Below, piece after piece: positions 1-11,659 of a stretch of 64,000 nt of DNA. How positions within the stretch are numbered: the first letter of the stretch is position 1; each line of letters opens with the position of its first letter. The translations under genes were made by a program, and so were the position numbers. A model generated the notes under the pieces. That model made no database searches. It worked only from the letters and a program-made list of their open reading frames with translations, and was not told the origin of the DNA. The DNA comes from Flaccisagitta enflata (taxonomy: Eukaryota; Chaetognatha; Sagittoidea; Aphragmophora), in assembly GCA_965153355.1 (NCBI GenBank), contig OZ231126.1, positions 64,604,001 through 64,668,000 on the forward strand, given 5' to 3'.

Positions 1-1263
1 TCGGAGAAGAGCAATGTCAACTTCCGAGCATTCCAGAAGATCCCGAATATGGCCGTCGTTGCGGCGCGCGCTCTTTCTTTCATTAAGGAATCTGAGGTTC
101 AAGCGCGTCGAAACATTAACAAAATGTTGGCCTTTTACTCCGAGCGTTGGAATGAGGAGGAGAAGCAGGCCTTTTTGGCAAGTTTAGGTGAGGCGGCGAA
201 GTTGTGTGGCAGCGCGAAATTAGTAAAATTTTTGCGCCCGAACCGTTATGATATTTCTATGATCATTTCGCTTAATCACGACGTCGTGATTGATTGCCTC
301 CGCGAGAGGGGCGACAACGTTGCTCCGCTGTTGAGCCTGATGGCCTGGCTCTTTGGCAAGTCAGCTGACGAGAAGCTGGCGCATTTCCGCCGCACGGAGC
401 CGAGGTCTAACGCAAGGGCCAAATACTTCCTCGACGCCACCGACGACAATAATTTGGCCAGTTTGGCCAACTCCATTTCAAAGGCGTTTCGTGTCGAAAG
501 GCCAATGCCTTTTAGGAGGGCGCAGTTCCAGCGCCTCTTTGCGGAGACCGAGCGCAAGTTGGCGAGCGGCGTGATGGAGTTCGGTGTCGCGGTGAGAAAA
601 ATCACCAAATGCGTGGCAGGCGAGCGCTCCGCGGCCCTGAAGATCATGATGCCGTACGAGAAGATTTACAGCCACTTCTTCGTCCGCTGGTCCCCGACTA
701 CGTTGAATAGCGTCGTCCCTCTTCCGCCGCCGCTGGCGCTGTGCAAAGACGACGCCTTTCACAACGCACCGATGCGATTCAAGATCGTTCGTACGATGGC
801 GATGGCGGACGAAGTCGTGTCTCGCCTTGAAGGCGCGGGCCAGATGGTCGTCGTCTACCGTAACCTGAACGATTACTCGATGAACCCCGACTCCCTCGGC
901 CTTGTCGGTCTTGCGGCTGCGGGCTGGAAGGAGGCATTTTTTTTGTTTCCACTTTCGCGTCGCGATGAGTTTGACGTCGTCATGGCGGCGTTGAGGAACA
1001 GGCAGCTAGGCTGCGTAAATGTTAGGGCCACTGCACTTCAGATCGGGAAAGAGTTTTCCTTCGTTGAGTTGGCTGCGTCGAAATTGGGGAAACGTAAGCG
1101 TAGTTCGGATCCTTGCCCGATCAAGTCTCTTTTAGCCGAGCATAACGTTGCTCATTGCAACAAAGGTTTTTTCGACCTTTTCGGTAGCCCGGATGACGTC
1201 AGCCACTCCGCGCTGCGTCACGCTGCCGCGGAGCTTTATTTCCTCCTTAAGTTGCACGCGTGA
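1..1263 (+). CDS. Unidentified protein, 5'-partial
   Basis: The frame is open from base 1 to a TGA at 1261-1263, with no stop upstream of the first ATG (49). The gene therefore probably continues beyond the window, and M at 49 need not be the start. About 420 residues are visible. Codon third positions are rich in G/C, unlike the AT-rich and simple-repeat surroundings, which supports real coding. The protein is mixed alpha/beta in character, rich in Ala, Arg, Lys and Phe, with no signal peptide or membrane segment that I can see. A short basic stretch (KLGKRKRSS, about residue 345 counting from M49) could be a nuclear signal or an RNA/DNA contact. I recognise no family motif. Three similar hairpins and a poly-A tract follow, so a retroelement or other mobile-element protein is possible but unproven. 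Confidence 0.6.
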   Translation, partial: SEKSNVNFRAFQKIPNMAVVAARALSFIKESEVQARRNINKMLAFYSERWNEEEKQAFLASLGEAAKLCGSAKLVKFLRPNRYDISMIISLNHDVVIDCLRERGDNVAPLLSLMAWLFGKSADEKLAHFRRTEPRSNARAKYFLDATDDNNLASLANSISKAFRVERPMPFRRAQFQRLFAETERKLASGVMEFGVAVRKITKCVAGERSAALKIMMPYEKIYSHFFVRWSPTTLNSVVPLPPPLALCKDDAFHNAPMRFKIVRTMAMADEVVSRLEGAGQMVVVYRNLNDYSMNPDSLGLVGLAAAGWKEAFFLFPLSRRDEFDVVMAALRNRQLGCVNVRATALQIGKEFSFVELAASKLGKRKRSSDPCPIKSLLAEHNVAHCNKGFFDLFGSPDDVSHSALRHAAAELYFLLKLHA

Positions 1264-1329
1264 CTTCGGCCTCTAGTTTCGGTCGCTCGTTTCGTTCGTT
1301 TGACTTCGGCCGTTTCGTTTTTTCCATAT

Positions 1330-1510
1330 CGGGGGGCGGGACTTTGTAGTCCCCTCCTTTTCTTTTCCGTTCCGACATCCTCCTCTTCATCGTTATTCTC
1401 TTTAAGTTAGTTCATGATCTTGGGCGCTGGACTCTGCAGTCCTCGTCCATCATCTGGGTATTTTGAGTTAATTTTTTGTTTGGGGGCTGGACTCGGTAGT
1501 CCTCCCCAAT
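1330..1510 (+). repeat. Three GGACT-N4-AGTCC stem-loops downstream of the partial gene
   Basis: Similar stem-loops lie at about 1338-1353 (GGGACTTTGTAGTCCC), 1429-1442 (GGACTCTGCAGTCC) and 1489-1502 (GGACTCGGTAGTCC). Each is flanked by G-rich sequence on the left and C-rich sequence on the right, which could extend the stem. Loop sequences differ while the stems are kept, suggesting selection for structure in a 3' untranslated region. TGACTTCGGCC also occurs twice just upstream (1261, 1301). Confidence 0.6.
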
Positions 1511-1897
1511 TTGGTGTGCCTTAACGCGACAATCTGACGCCCTCTGGTTTTTCATGGGGTGGCGTCTGTCGCTCTACACTTCTGATTCTTCATGTTTCAT
1601 GACATTCATACACAGATGGTTGACTTTGGATTGTGAGTAGAAAATATGTATGATACAATACAGTTAAAGAGACAGACGAGAGACATGGTTGTAAAAACGA
1701 TGAATGAAAACAATGCCAGTTCTAGTTTTGGAGTGGTGTATATATTGGTTTGAATGCCGTTTATAAACCAATATGACGATAACAAGTGATAAATATACTA
1801 TCAAAATGGAACAATGACCCGTATCAAGATGAATGTTTAACATTGATCGTTTGTAAGCATGATGCAATGGCTGACTATAGTCTCTGCCTGACTTACC

Positions 1898-1901
<4 letters not shown>

Positions 1902-1937
<36 letters not shown>
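1902..1937 (+). repeat. Poly-A tract
   Basis: A run of about 35 A with no other base. It lies about 640 bp after the stop codon of the partial gene. It could be the poly-A tail of a retrotransposed copy or a simple repeat. The region 1510-1902 holds no gene I can recognise. Confidence 0.6.
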
Positions 1938-1941
<4 letters not shown>

Positions 1942-3030
1942 AAAAAAGAGAGAAATAGGATATAAAGTGGAACGTCGGCCTCCTCTGACCTAACCCTTTT
2001 GAGGTAATGGGCTTGAGGTCGGAATTGAGGGGGAGAAAATTGACCAAAGATTTCGAAGTGGTCAATTTAAGTGTGGAGTCGTAACGACGGACCGGACTTG
2101 ATTTCTCTTTTCTTATAGGTGGTTACGATTGTGGTTCCGCTTCCGGGAGTAAGCGATTGGTGGCCGGGGAGTCCTGTGGTGCATGCCCACCATCCATTTC
2201 GATATCCTAGTGGTTTAGGTCCCTTTCAACCCCTCATCCGGATCCTCAACTCCTCATCTAGACTTCAACTCCTCAACCTCAACTAACTGAGAAGATGATT
2301 GGCTCATTTTGGGCCAATGAGGGCCAAGTATTGAGCTGTTTGAGCCATGCACTGCTCTTAGACTTTACCGGCAGAGTTGATGTTTGAGTTTGGTTTTCAT
2401 CTGTTTATTGACTACTGTTTTGCACTGAGTTGGAGACTTCCCTTGCTTATTATATTGATAATAATAAATAATTGTGGAGAGAATATTTGGTGGATTTCTT
2501 TGCCTTCATATCAGCCTACATTTGGCTACTCTAGACACGCAGGAACTCTATCTACCGTCTATTTAGTTAAGTATTCGTTCTTGACCTTTACCAATGCTGT
2601 CATTTTATAATCATATTCACTATTATTATTAGCCTGGGTGGCTAGTCTCTCATGGAGACTTGATTTTATTGATTTCATTGATATTCCTGTGCGGGCCTTC
2701 GGTCGCGCACCAAACTAATAGTGTAGTCATTGTTTCCCACGATGCAACCCCGAGCAACCCCGAGCAAACCCAAAGCAACCCCAGATTACGGGGTGTTGTA
2801 TTGCCTTGAAATTTGACTATGGGCTACTCACTGAGAATTGCCTCGACCGTCCACGTCCGCGTTCGTTTCTATCTTTTTCTCGCTTTCTTCTTTTCTCTCC
2901 TCATTTTGCTCTGCCTCTGGAACTGAAGCCCCAAAAAACCAATTATAACTCAAATCAAATGGAATAATTTTTTCTTCCCCCTTCCAAGCCCCATACGCCA
3001 TACCCATACCAAGCCTTTGAGTTAGTTCAA
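1938..3030. other. Unique A+T-rich sequence, no gene recognised
   Basis: No coding signal stands out. A small direct repetition of the CGAGCAACCC type occurs around 2752-2785. Confidence 0.4.
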
Positions 3031-3031
3031 T

Positions 3032-3199
<168 letters not shown>

Positions 3200-3265
3200 C
3201 AAGCCTGCAAGGGGCGGTGAGGTATGGCGCCTTCGGCGCCGTAACGCCTATCAAGTCAAGTCAAG

Positions 3266-3315
3266 ACGACGACGACGAAGACGCCGACGACGACGCCGCC
3301 GCCGCCGACGACGAT

Positions 3316-3398
<83 letters not shown>

Positions 3399-3410
3399 AA
3401 ACAACAACAA
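3266..3410. repeat. Triplet tract (GAC/GCC) then (AAC)n
   Basis: GAC/GCC triplets (3266-3317) lead into a long AAC run (3318-3400) with one AAA interruption near the end. Confidence 0.95.
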
Positions 3411-3570
3411 CATCTCAAACTGCAAAAACATTGTCAACAGTCATTCCGATTCTGTTTATTCATTATATTCCTCTCGTAACGTGACACGAATGCGGACACT
3501 AATACGTGGGTTTCATGTTAATTGGTAGCTTGTTTTTTGCTAAGTCAACAGTCTCAGTAATACATAGTTA

Positions 3571-3735
3571 CATACAACGACGCGCGCATTATTTAGCTTT
3601 TCCACGGCGTTCATTAAGCTCTTCTTTACCCGATACTTAGTCTTCGTCTCAATAATACATACAACGACGCGCGCATTATTTAGCTTTTCCACGGCGTTCA
3701 TTAAGCTCTTCTTTACCCGATACTTAGTCTTCGTC
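3571..3735. repeat. 87-bp tandem duplication
   Basis: The segment beginning CATACAACGACGCGCGCATT at 3571 recurs at 3658. The two copies match to about 3648 and 3735, a period of 87 bp. 87 is a multiple of three, so the frame on the minus strand stays open and repeats 29 residues. I see no independent sign of coding. Confidence 0.85.
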
Positions 3736-4124
3736 GATTTCCGGTTTCCGGTTTCCTGTTTCCTTTCAGCGATCAGCATTTACGTAACCATTCATCTAAT
3801 CTATACATGCCGCATTTTATCATAGACTCATGTAGAAATAAATATTGCGTGCAACAAGATGCATGTAACTGCATGCAAAGGGGGGTGCATGTAAAAGAAC
3901 GGTAAAGCGAAAATATTTTCACCTAATTTCCGCTTTGTGTTTTCCAATAATTTCCGCTAATTTCCAAGCGGTGAAGTCTCTTATCTCAGATCTCAGATGA
4001 CCTATCTGCTATCGTTTTGTTGCGTTTAACTCACTACGAAAATGAAAATCTTTTGGTAGACCTTGACCTCCAAGAGAGTAAAACGGGACAAATTGAAAAG
4101 TTGTGTGACCGAAAAACGGAACGA

Positions 4125-4330
4125 CGTACAGATAAACAGATAGTCGGGCGTTTATAAAAAAAACAAACAGACAAGATGATCGATCGATAATAGACCCACG
4201 CAGACAGGCAAACTAACAGACCGACAGTCAGGTAGAGAGACAGACATACAGATAGATAGATGGACTGAAAGATAGACAAACAATCCGATAGATAGACTGA
4301 TAGACAGACAGATTAGCGACTGAAATGTCA
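4125..4330. repeat. Degenerate (GACA/GATA)n tetranucleotide region
   Basis: Repeated ACAGA, CAGATA and GATAGA words on the plus strand. Open frames here read as YLSVCLS-type repeats and are not genes. Confidence 0.7.
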
Positions 4331-4659
4331 GATAGTAACGGAGACAGACAGACGAAGAAGGCAAAGAGCGCCAGTGACAAAAAAAGCAGATCTTCGTTTC
4401 TCATTTCCGGTTTATTTTTGGGTTTGACTTTGCGACTCTCGTTTTCGGTCTCGACTTTGTCCACTTCTTCAGCTTTCTTAAGTCACATGCACGAGACTCT
4501 GGAAAGAGCTGAATGGTCCTTTCGTCGGTCCGTCCGCCCGTTAAATGTTGCAGGAAAGTTTTTTTTTTCGCGTCACTGTCTGTTGTTTAATCGAGCGTGG
4601 TTGGGCATCTTGATACATCATCTGCTGACGAACATACGGACAGAGGGACGGACATAACG

Positions 4660-5055
4660 GGTGTTGAAAAAAAAACTGTAGCGGCAATTTATGCAGCCAG
4701 TAAGGGAAGCTATCTCTGTACTTATGTCTTGTTTTATGAACTAGGCATCAGCAAAAATCTATAATTTTGAACAATTTCCTTTTTTCATTTTCAGTCCCGG
4801 CATCTTAAAAATAGAAATACTTGCCTTATTGAGCTCACATTAAATATTCCAGATCAGCATATTGTTCTCTTCCACTAGGACGACGGTTTAAATTTTTCTC
4901 CTTTTCGTTTAGGAAAAAACAACACACTAAAAAAAACTGAGATGATCCTAATAGCTAGTGAATAAGGGGGTTATCTAGGCAACGAGTGAAGGAGCTTTTC
5001 CCCAATGTTTTACAATTAAGTCTCATGAAAAAGTTACGGGGTCTACACTGACTAA
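4660..5055. other. A+T-rich spacer, nothing recognised
   Basis: No open frame, repeat or RNA gene was recognised between the tetranucleotide region and the first large rolling-circle-like element. Confidence 0.4.
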
Positions 5056-5099
5056 AACAAGGCCAACACCTATAAGTCGCGTGCGAGACTTACTTAATT

Positions 5100-6695
5100 A
5101 CATAATCGCCTAATTATATAAGTACGTTATTTCCTGTAATGACGATAATAACTATAATTACCTATACTGACTTTAATTGCCTGTAATTACCTATAATTAC
5201 ATGATATTACATAATCACCTATAATAACAAAAAATGACCTTTATAGTTGCATAAGAACCCATAATTACATGACCTATAATTACCCATAATGACCTATGAT
5301 CACCTTAATGTAAAATGACCTATAATTACTTTGAAATAATAATAGTAATCACCTATGATTACCTGTAATTACCTATGATTACAAAATGACCTATAATTGC
5401 CTATATTGACCTAAGATTACCTATAATTACCTATAATTGCCTATAATTACCTACAATTACCTATAATTACCTATAATTGAAAAATGACCTTTAAGTACCT
5501 ATAAAGACCTATGATAACCAATAATTACCTATAATTACATATTGACTTATGATTACCTAAAATGACCTGTGATTACCCATAAATCACTATTATTACCTAT
5601 AATAACATAATGACGTATAATTACCTATAATGACCTATGATTACCTATAATCACCAATAATTGCATAATGACCTATAATTACCTTTGATTACCTATAATT
5701 ATCTATGATTAGCTATAATTACCTGTAATTGAATTATGACCTAAAATTACCTATAATTACGTATAATTGTCTATTGACCTATAATTACCTATAATAACCA
5801 AATTACCTTTTATCACATAATGACCTATAATTACCTTTATTGACCTTTGATTACCTATAATTACCTATAATTTCATAATGACCTATAAGTACCTATAATG
5901 GCCTATAATGACCTATAATTACCTATAATTACATAATTACTTATGATTACCTTCAATGACCTATAACTACCTATAATTACCTATAGTTACATAATGACCT
6001 ATAATTACCAATAATGACCTATAATTGCATAATGACCTATATTTACCTATAATTACCTATAATGACCTATAATTACCTATAATTACATAATAACCTATAA
6101 ATACTTATAATTACCTATAATTACTTTAATGACCTATAATTACCTATAATAACCTATAATTACCTATAATGACCTATAATTACCTATGATTACCTATAAT
6201 TACCTATAAGTACACAATGGTCTATAATTACCAATAATGACCTAAAATTGCATAATGACCTATGATTACTTATAATGACTTATCAATACCTATTATTACA
6301 TAATGACCTAAAATTACTTATAATGATCTATGATTACCTATAATTACTATAATGACCTATAATTACCTATAATAATCTAAAATTATATATAATAACCTAT
6401 AATTACCTATGATTACCTATAATTACCTATAATTACATGATGACCTATAATTACCAATAATGAAATTTAATTGCATAATGACCTATGATTGCATAATGAC
6501 CTATAATTACCTATAATGACCTATCATTACTATAATTACATAATGACCTATAATTACCTACAATGACCTATGATTACCTATAATTACCTATGATTACCTA
6601 TAATTACATAATGACCAATAATGACCTATAATTACCTTAAATTACCTATGATTACCTATAATTACCTAAAATTGCCTAATGACCTATAATTACCT
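5100..6695. repeat. Degenerate ~10-bp tandem array (ATTACCTATA/TGACCTATA)
   Basis: About 1.6 kb of 9-11 bp units alternating ATTACCTATA and ATGACCTATA with point changes and single-base gains or losses. Confidence 0.9.
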
Positions 6696-6714
6696 ATAAT
6701 CATGTACATAAAAA

Positions 6715-6960
6715 GTAAAAGGACTATATTGACTAAAATGACAGTGACTTAAGATGACTTAAAATGACTTAGAATGACTTAGAATGACTTTGGATGACTT
6801 AACATGACCTAAATTGACTTAAATTGACTAAAATTCAAAAATGACTCAAATGACTTAATTTGACTTAAAGTGACTTAAAATGACTTAAAATGACTTAAAA
6901 TGATCTAATTTGACTCAAAATCACTTAATTGACTTAAAATGACTTGAAAGGAATAAAACG
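6715..6960. repeat. 10-bp tandem array (TGACTTAAAA)
   Basis: Short array of TGACTTAAAA-like units. The complement TTTTAAGTCA forms a much longer array at 7575-8410. Confidence 0.85.
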
Positions 6961-7117
6961 AATAAAAAAAGTAAAATGGGGACCGACCGACCAACCGACC
7001 GACCAACCGACTGACCTACGGATGGACAAAGCGGGGTAAAGAGTCGCGTGCACGCGACTAAAAACAAGAATTTTGTCCCAGGCATTACTATAAACTACTA
7101 TAAGAATATATCAAATA

Positions 7118-7337
7118 TTTTTAGTCGCGTGCTACGCGACTCTACACCCCGCTTTGTCGGTCCGTTGGTCCGTCGGTCCGTTGGTCCGTCGGTCCGTCCG
7201 TCGGTCCGTCACACTTTACTTTTTCGGCGTTCATGGGGTTTCCGGCTTTACCGCTCCTGCCCAAATGCTCCACTGACCTCAAATATGGCCTCTGCCCACC
7301 CGCACGCGACTGGGGTAGCCGTGTATCCGGCCTTGTT
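7118..7337 (+). mobile_element. Short HINE-like element, type 1 ends, complete
   Basis: Begins TTTTTAGTCGCGTGCTACGC, a stem-loop with an 8-bp stem (AGTCGCGT/ACGCGACT). A GTYS tract follows (7158-7209), then unique sequence with CTGCCCAAATG and the subterminal motif CGCACGCGACT. It ends with GTAGCCGTGTATCCGGCCTTGTT-type sequence, in which GCCG and CGGC can pair. It sits between the two arms of the giant palindrome. The SVGPSVRPS frame is a translation of the GTYS tract and not a gene. Confidence 0.8.
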
Positions 7338-7574
7338 TAGGTTTACTCAGCTTCCCATTATGATTTCAACGAATCATTTTTACAAAGTTGTTAAACCCCA
7401 AACATATTATACATCGATATATTCAGTTTATCATTTACTCTGTAAGCCATTTTTAACAAATACTTTGTCCGTCGGTCGGTCGGTCGGTCGGTCGGTCGGT
7501 TGGTCGGTCGGTTGGTCGGTTGGTTGGTTGGTCGGTTGGTCCCCATTTTACTTTATTTATTTGTTTTATTCCTA

Positions 7575-8410
7575 TCAAGTCATTTTAAGTCAAATAAGTG
7601 ATTTTGAGTGAAATTAGATCATTTAAAGTCATTTTAAGTCATTTTAAGTCACTATAAGTGAAATCAAGTCATTTGAGTCATTATTGAATTTTAGTCAATT
7701 TAAGTCAATCTAGGTCATTTTAAGTCAATTCAAGTCAATTTAAGTCAGTTTAACTCAGTATAAGTCAATTTAAGGCAGTATAAGTCAACTTAAGTCATTT
7801 TATGTCAATTTTAAGTCAAATAAGGTCATTTGAGTCATTATTGAATTTTAGTCAATTTAAGTCAATATAGGTCATTTTAAGTCATTTTAGGTAAATTCAA
7901 GTCAATTTAAGTCAGTTTAACTCAGTATAAGTCAATTTAAGGCAGTATAAGCCAATTTAAGTCATTTTATGTCATTTTTTGATTTTAGTTTATCTAAGTA
8001 AATTTAGGTCATTTTAAGTCGATTTAACTCATTTTAGGTAAATTCAAGTCATTTCAGGTAAATTCAAGTCATTTAAACTCATTTTAAGTCAATTTAAGTC
8101 AGTATAAGTCAATTTAAGTCATTTTATATCGTATCAGTCATTTTTTAGATTTTAATCAATTTAGGTCATAAGAGGTAAATTCAAAACATTTTAAGTCATT
8201 AGGAATAAATTTGAGTCAGTATAAGTCATTTTAGTCATTTTCACTCATTTTAGTCATTTTCACTCATTTTAGGTCATTTTAAGTTAATTAAAGTCATTTT
8301 AGGTAAATTCAAGTCATTTAAAGTCAATTCAAGTCATTTTAGGTCAATTCAAGTCAATTTATGTCATTTTTAATCATTTTAGGTCATTTAGATCATTTTA
8401 AGTTGATTAA
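7575..8410. repeat. 10-bp tandem array (TTTTAAGTCA)
   Basis: About 840 bp of AAGTCATTTT-like units. One longer sub-block containing GTCATTATTGAATTTTAGTC recurs (about 7675 and 7830), indicating a higher-order duplication of about 160 bp. Confidence 0.85.
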
Positions 8411-8479
8411 ATTCAACAAAAGTTATTACAATCCAGAATTTACTTCATAGAAACCATGTAAAAATTGCTCACTTTAAAA

Positions 8480-9535
8480 TGACTTAGGTCATTTTGCAAT
8501 TATAGGTAATCATAGGTCATTATAGGTAATCATAGGTCATTATAGGTAATTATAGGTCATTATGTAAATATAGGTAATTATAGGTCATTATAGGTAATTA
8601 TAGGTTTTTTTGCAATTATAGGTCATTATTGGTAATTACAGGTCAGTATGAAATCATAGGTAATTAAAGGTAATTATAGGTCATTATAGGTAATTATAGG
8701 TAATTGTAGGTCATTATGTAAATACAGGTAATTATAGGTCATTATAGGTAATTAAAGGTCATTATAGGTAATTATAGGTCATTATAGGTCATTATGCAAT
8801 TATAGGTCATTATTGGTAATTATAGGTCATTATTGGTAATTATAGGTCATTTTGTAATTATAGATGATTACAGGTAATTAAAGGTGATTATAGATCATTA
8901 TAAGTAATTATAGGTCATTATGTAAATATAGGTAATTATATGTCATCATAGGTAACTATAGGTAATTATAGGTCATCATGAAATTATGGGTAATTGTCGG
9001 TATTCAAAGGTTATTAAAGGTAATTATAGGTCATTATGTAATTATAGATAATTATAGGTAATCACAGGTCATTAAAGGTAATTATAGGTCATTATGCAAT
9101 TAAAGGTAATTATAGGTAATCATAGGTCATTATAGGTAATTATAGGTCATTATGTTATTATAGGTAATTATGGGTGATTATGGGTAATCATAGGTCATTA
9201 TAGGAAATTATTGGTCCATATGTAATTATAGGTAATCATTGGTCTTTATAGGTACTTATAGGTCAGTATCTAATTTTAGGTGATTATAGGTAATTTTAGG
9301 TAATTGTAGGTCATTATAGGTAATTATAGGTCATTATGTTATTATAGGTAATTATGGGTAATTATGGTTGATCATATGTCATTATAGGTAATTATTGGTC
9401 CATATGTAATTATAGGTAATCATAGGTCTTTATAGGTACTGATAGGTCATTAATTATGGGTAATTATAGGTATTTATAGGTAATTATATGTCATTGTAGG
9501 CAATTATAGGTCAATAGGTAATTATAGTCATTATA
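8480..9535. repeat. 10-bp tandem array (TATAGGTAAT/TATAGGTCAT)
   Basis: Inverse complement of the 5100-6695 array, about 1.06 kb. Confidence 0.9.
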
Positions 9536-9680
9536 GTCATTACAGGAAATAACGTACTTATATAATTAGGCGATTATGTAATTAAGTAAGTCTCGCACGC
9601 GACTTATAGATGTTGGCCTTGTTTATCGAACACCCGATATGGACTGGCAGAACCTCTTATAGAGATTCAATGAGGCATTC

Positions 9681-9830
9681 TTTTTAGATGCGTCCACGCA
9701 TCTCTATAAGAGGCTTTGTCCGTCCGTCGGTCGGTCCGTCGGTCGGTCACGCTCGAGTTAAAAACGATCGCAAACGATCGCAAAGTCGATTTCATCATTT
9801 TATTTTCTGACATTGGGCTGATGCAATGTT

Positions 9831-9912
<82 letters not shown>

Positions 9913-9966
9913 ATTTACAAGCTAACCAGCATGTGGACGCATCGTTGTAACCCCGGGTTACTTGTT
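9681..9966 (+). mobile_element. HINE-like element, type 3 ends, with internal (GA)n
   Basis: Begins TTTTTAGATGCGTCCACGCATCT (9681 on), a palindromic stem, followed by a GTCC/GTCG tract. It contains a (GA)n run at 9833-9910. It ends with the subterminal GTGGACGCATC, then the hairpin GTAACCCCGGGTTAC and TTGTT. The 3' subterminal motif is the inverse complement of the 5' one. Confidence 0.8.
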
Positions 9967-10109
9967 AAAATGTATTCTGCATTACTGCACTGAATTGATA
10001 CGTCGGCAGTAAAGGTGGTCGCGTGTCTGACCCTGTAGTTTTCCAACGTGGCATCGAATTACGATCGCGAATGATCGCAGGCAAGAAAAAAAGTCCATCA
10101 TCACCAATT

Positions 10110-10143
10110 CATCATCATCATCATCATCATCATAAACATCTTC

Positions 10144-10239
<96 letters not shown>

Positions 10240-10240
10240 T
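10110..10240. repeat. (CAT)n triplet tract
   Basis: Long ATC/CAT run with a few interruptions. Poly-His, poly-Asp and Ser-rich frames here are artefacts. Confidence 0.95.
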
Positions 10241-10379
10241 TCTTGACTCTGTTTGGGCTCCTCTTCATCTTTCAATGCAAGTGATGATAGTGACCGGATG
10301 TATGACAAGTGGAACAGTATCCCTCACTAAACCCAAACTGAAAAATAAATGCAAAATATATGTGGTTGCAATGCGATGC

Positions 10380-10407
10380 GTTTTTTTTTTTTTTTTTTTT
10401 TTTTTTG
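10380..10407. repeat. Poly-T tract
   Basis: About 26 T. Confidence 0.9.
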
Positions 10408-10599
10408 CTGCGTGTCTCGAAAATCACAGTCAGTGTCTTTTATTTCGGACATCTGTAGGACAACTCGCGGACAGCTCTGAAACGTGGGTACTGGAACTTG
10501 AGGGCAAATCGGGGATAGTTCTGGGAAGCTTCCTGGAAGCCTTGTTTTCTCGCCTCTTTTCTCATCATCACATCGAATTACGTCTGTAGACATCACTCA

Positions 10600-11130
10600 A
10601 CGTCAACATCATCCGAAATCATGCATTTAAAGGCAGTGAGGAGAGGGCGTAAGGTAACAGCGATCACTGTCGTCGTTCTGGAGCAAGGTATCACTCATCG
10701 TCATCATCGCTGCTTTGGCTGAGCAAAGAGTCGTTCTGTGACTTTTTCATCTCGCCTCATTACTCTAAATGTTTTCCTCTTCTTCTTCCTCCTTCTTTTT
10801 TCCACCTTCTGACTTTTGTTGATGTTTTTTTTTCGGGCCCACAGTCCTCCTTCCTTATTTTTGTACCGCCCTAACTTATCCTAATTCCTCTCCAGCACCA
10901 TCTCTCCCCACCCTTCCTCCCTCGCAGTTTTGAGTATTTTCCAGTGCCTATATTGACATATGACCTATCATGTCATCATCGCGCTTGCTAAGGGAGCAAA
11001 TCTGTCCGTTGGATGTGAGGTTTTTGGTTGACGCGAAATCGGCTTAAATGGTGATTTCTAAGAATAAAATTGGCTTGCCCAACCGCATGCAACTGCTACT
11101 GCGTCATGCAACCGGCCTTGTTCTATAAAA
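10600..11130. other. Unique sequence, no gene recognised
   Basis: Pyrimidine-rich around 10750-10930. No confident coding signal or RNA gene. Confidence 0.4.
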
Positions 11131-11133
11131 AGG

Positions 11134-11364
11134 GGGCGTTTCTAGTCAAAGACGATCGCGTTTTGAAAGGGCCACTCGGTCGCTCGCACCGCTCACTCCA
11201 CTCACTCGCTCCGCAGCGCTCCGCTTTGCTACGCTCCGTTCACGGGCTCACTTACTCGCTTCGCTCACTCCCTCGTGGGACAGTTGAAAATCTTGAATAT
11301 GTGTTCACGCTGTAAATGCGTTCAATGGGAACAAACGCGTTTTTCATCTTCACTAGAAATACGC
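11134..11364 (+). mobile_element. GAGCGA-family inverted-repeat element
   Basis: Left end GGGGGCGTTTCTAGTCAAAG and right end inverse of GGGCGTATTTCTAGTG. The middle consists of CGCTC/GCTCAC words. It shares ACTCGGTCGCTCGC, TGTGTTCACGCTGTAAA and GGAACAAACGCG with copies at 13970, 17729 and 26695. No protein recognised. Confidence 0.7.
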
Positions 11365-11659
11365 CCGCAACCGCTCCAGGGACTGACTGCACTATGACCA
11401 ACCCACCAAATGGACTCTCCTCATTACTGAGGCATGTTTCCCAAATATGACTACCCGATCCTCCATTTTTCACTGATTAATCACTTACCTTTTTCTCACA
11501 TTAGCTATCTTCGTTGCGTAAAAAGTCGTCTTTTCTCAGCGTTTAACATTCCTTCATGTATCAAGCAGCACTGACTGAAAAGTGCGCTTGCTTTTGTTGA
11601 GCTAGCGTACAACTACTAATCGATATTGCTTTGACTTCGCATGATATATATATTACATC

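Larger units (their letters stand above)
5056..7064 (-). mobile_element. HINE-like element carrying 10-bp A+T repeat arrays (left arm of giant palindrome)
   Basis: Read on the minus strand it starts TTTTTAG with the perfect palindrome AGTCGCGTGCACGCGACT (7042-7059), followed by a pyrimidine-rich GTYS tract (about 6985-7025). Next come a TGACTTAAAA array (about 6715-6960) and a long ATTACCTATA/TGACCTATA array (about 5100-6695). It ends with the subterminal motif and GGCCTTGTT (complement at 5056-5064). No protein is encoded. Termini match the many short copies elsewhere in the window. Confidence 0.75.
7464..9623 (+). mobile_element. HINE-like element carrying A+T repeat arrays (right arm of giant palindrome)
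   Basis: Starts within CTTTGTCCGTCGGTCGG (GTYS tract to about 7540), lacking the usual 5' palindrome. It then has a TTTTAAGTCA array (7575-8410) and a TATAGGTAAT/TATAGGTCAT array (8480-9535), and ends GTCTCGCACGCGAC...GGCCTTGTT. Order and end sequence mirror the copy at 5056-7064 in opposite orientation. The segment 7338-7463 is unique and unexplained. Confidence 0.7.

Noticed and set aside
3540-3779. Minus-strand frame with a duplicated 29-residue block
   Set aside because: It is a direct consequence of the 87-bp tandem duplication; the flanks show no coding character.
7048-7611. Open frames reading SVGPSVRPSVR / SVGRSVGWLVG
   Set aside because: They translate the GTYS tetranucleotide tract of HINE-like elements. 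The same frames recur at every copy and there is no further coding signal.
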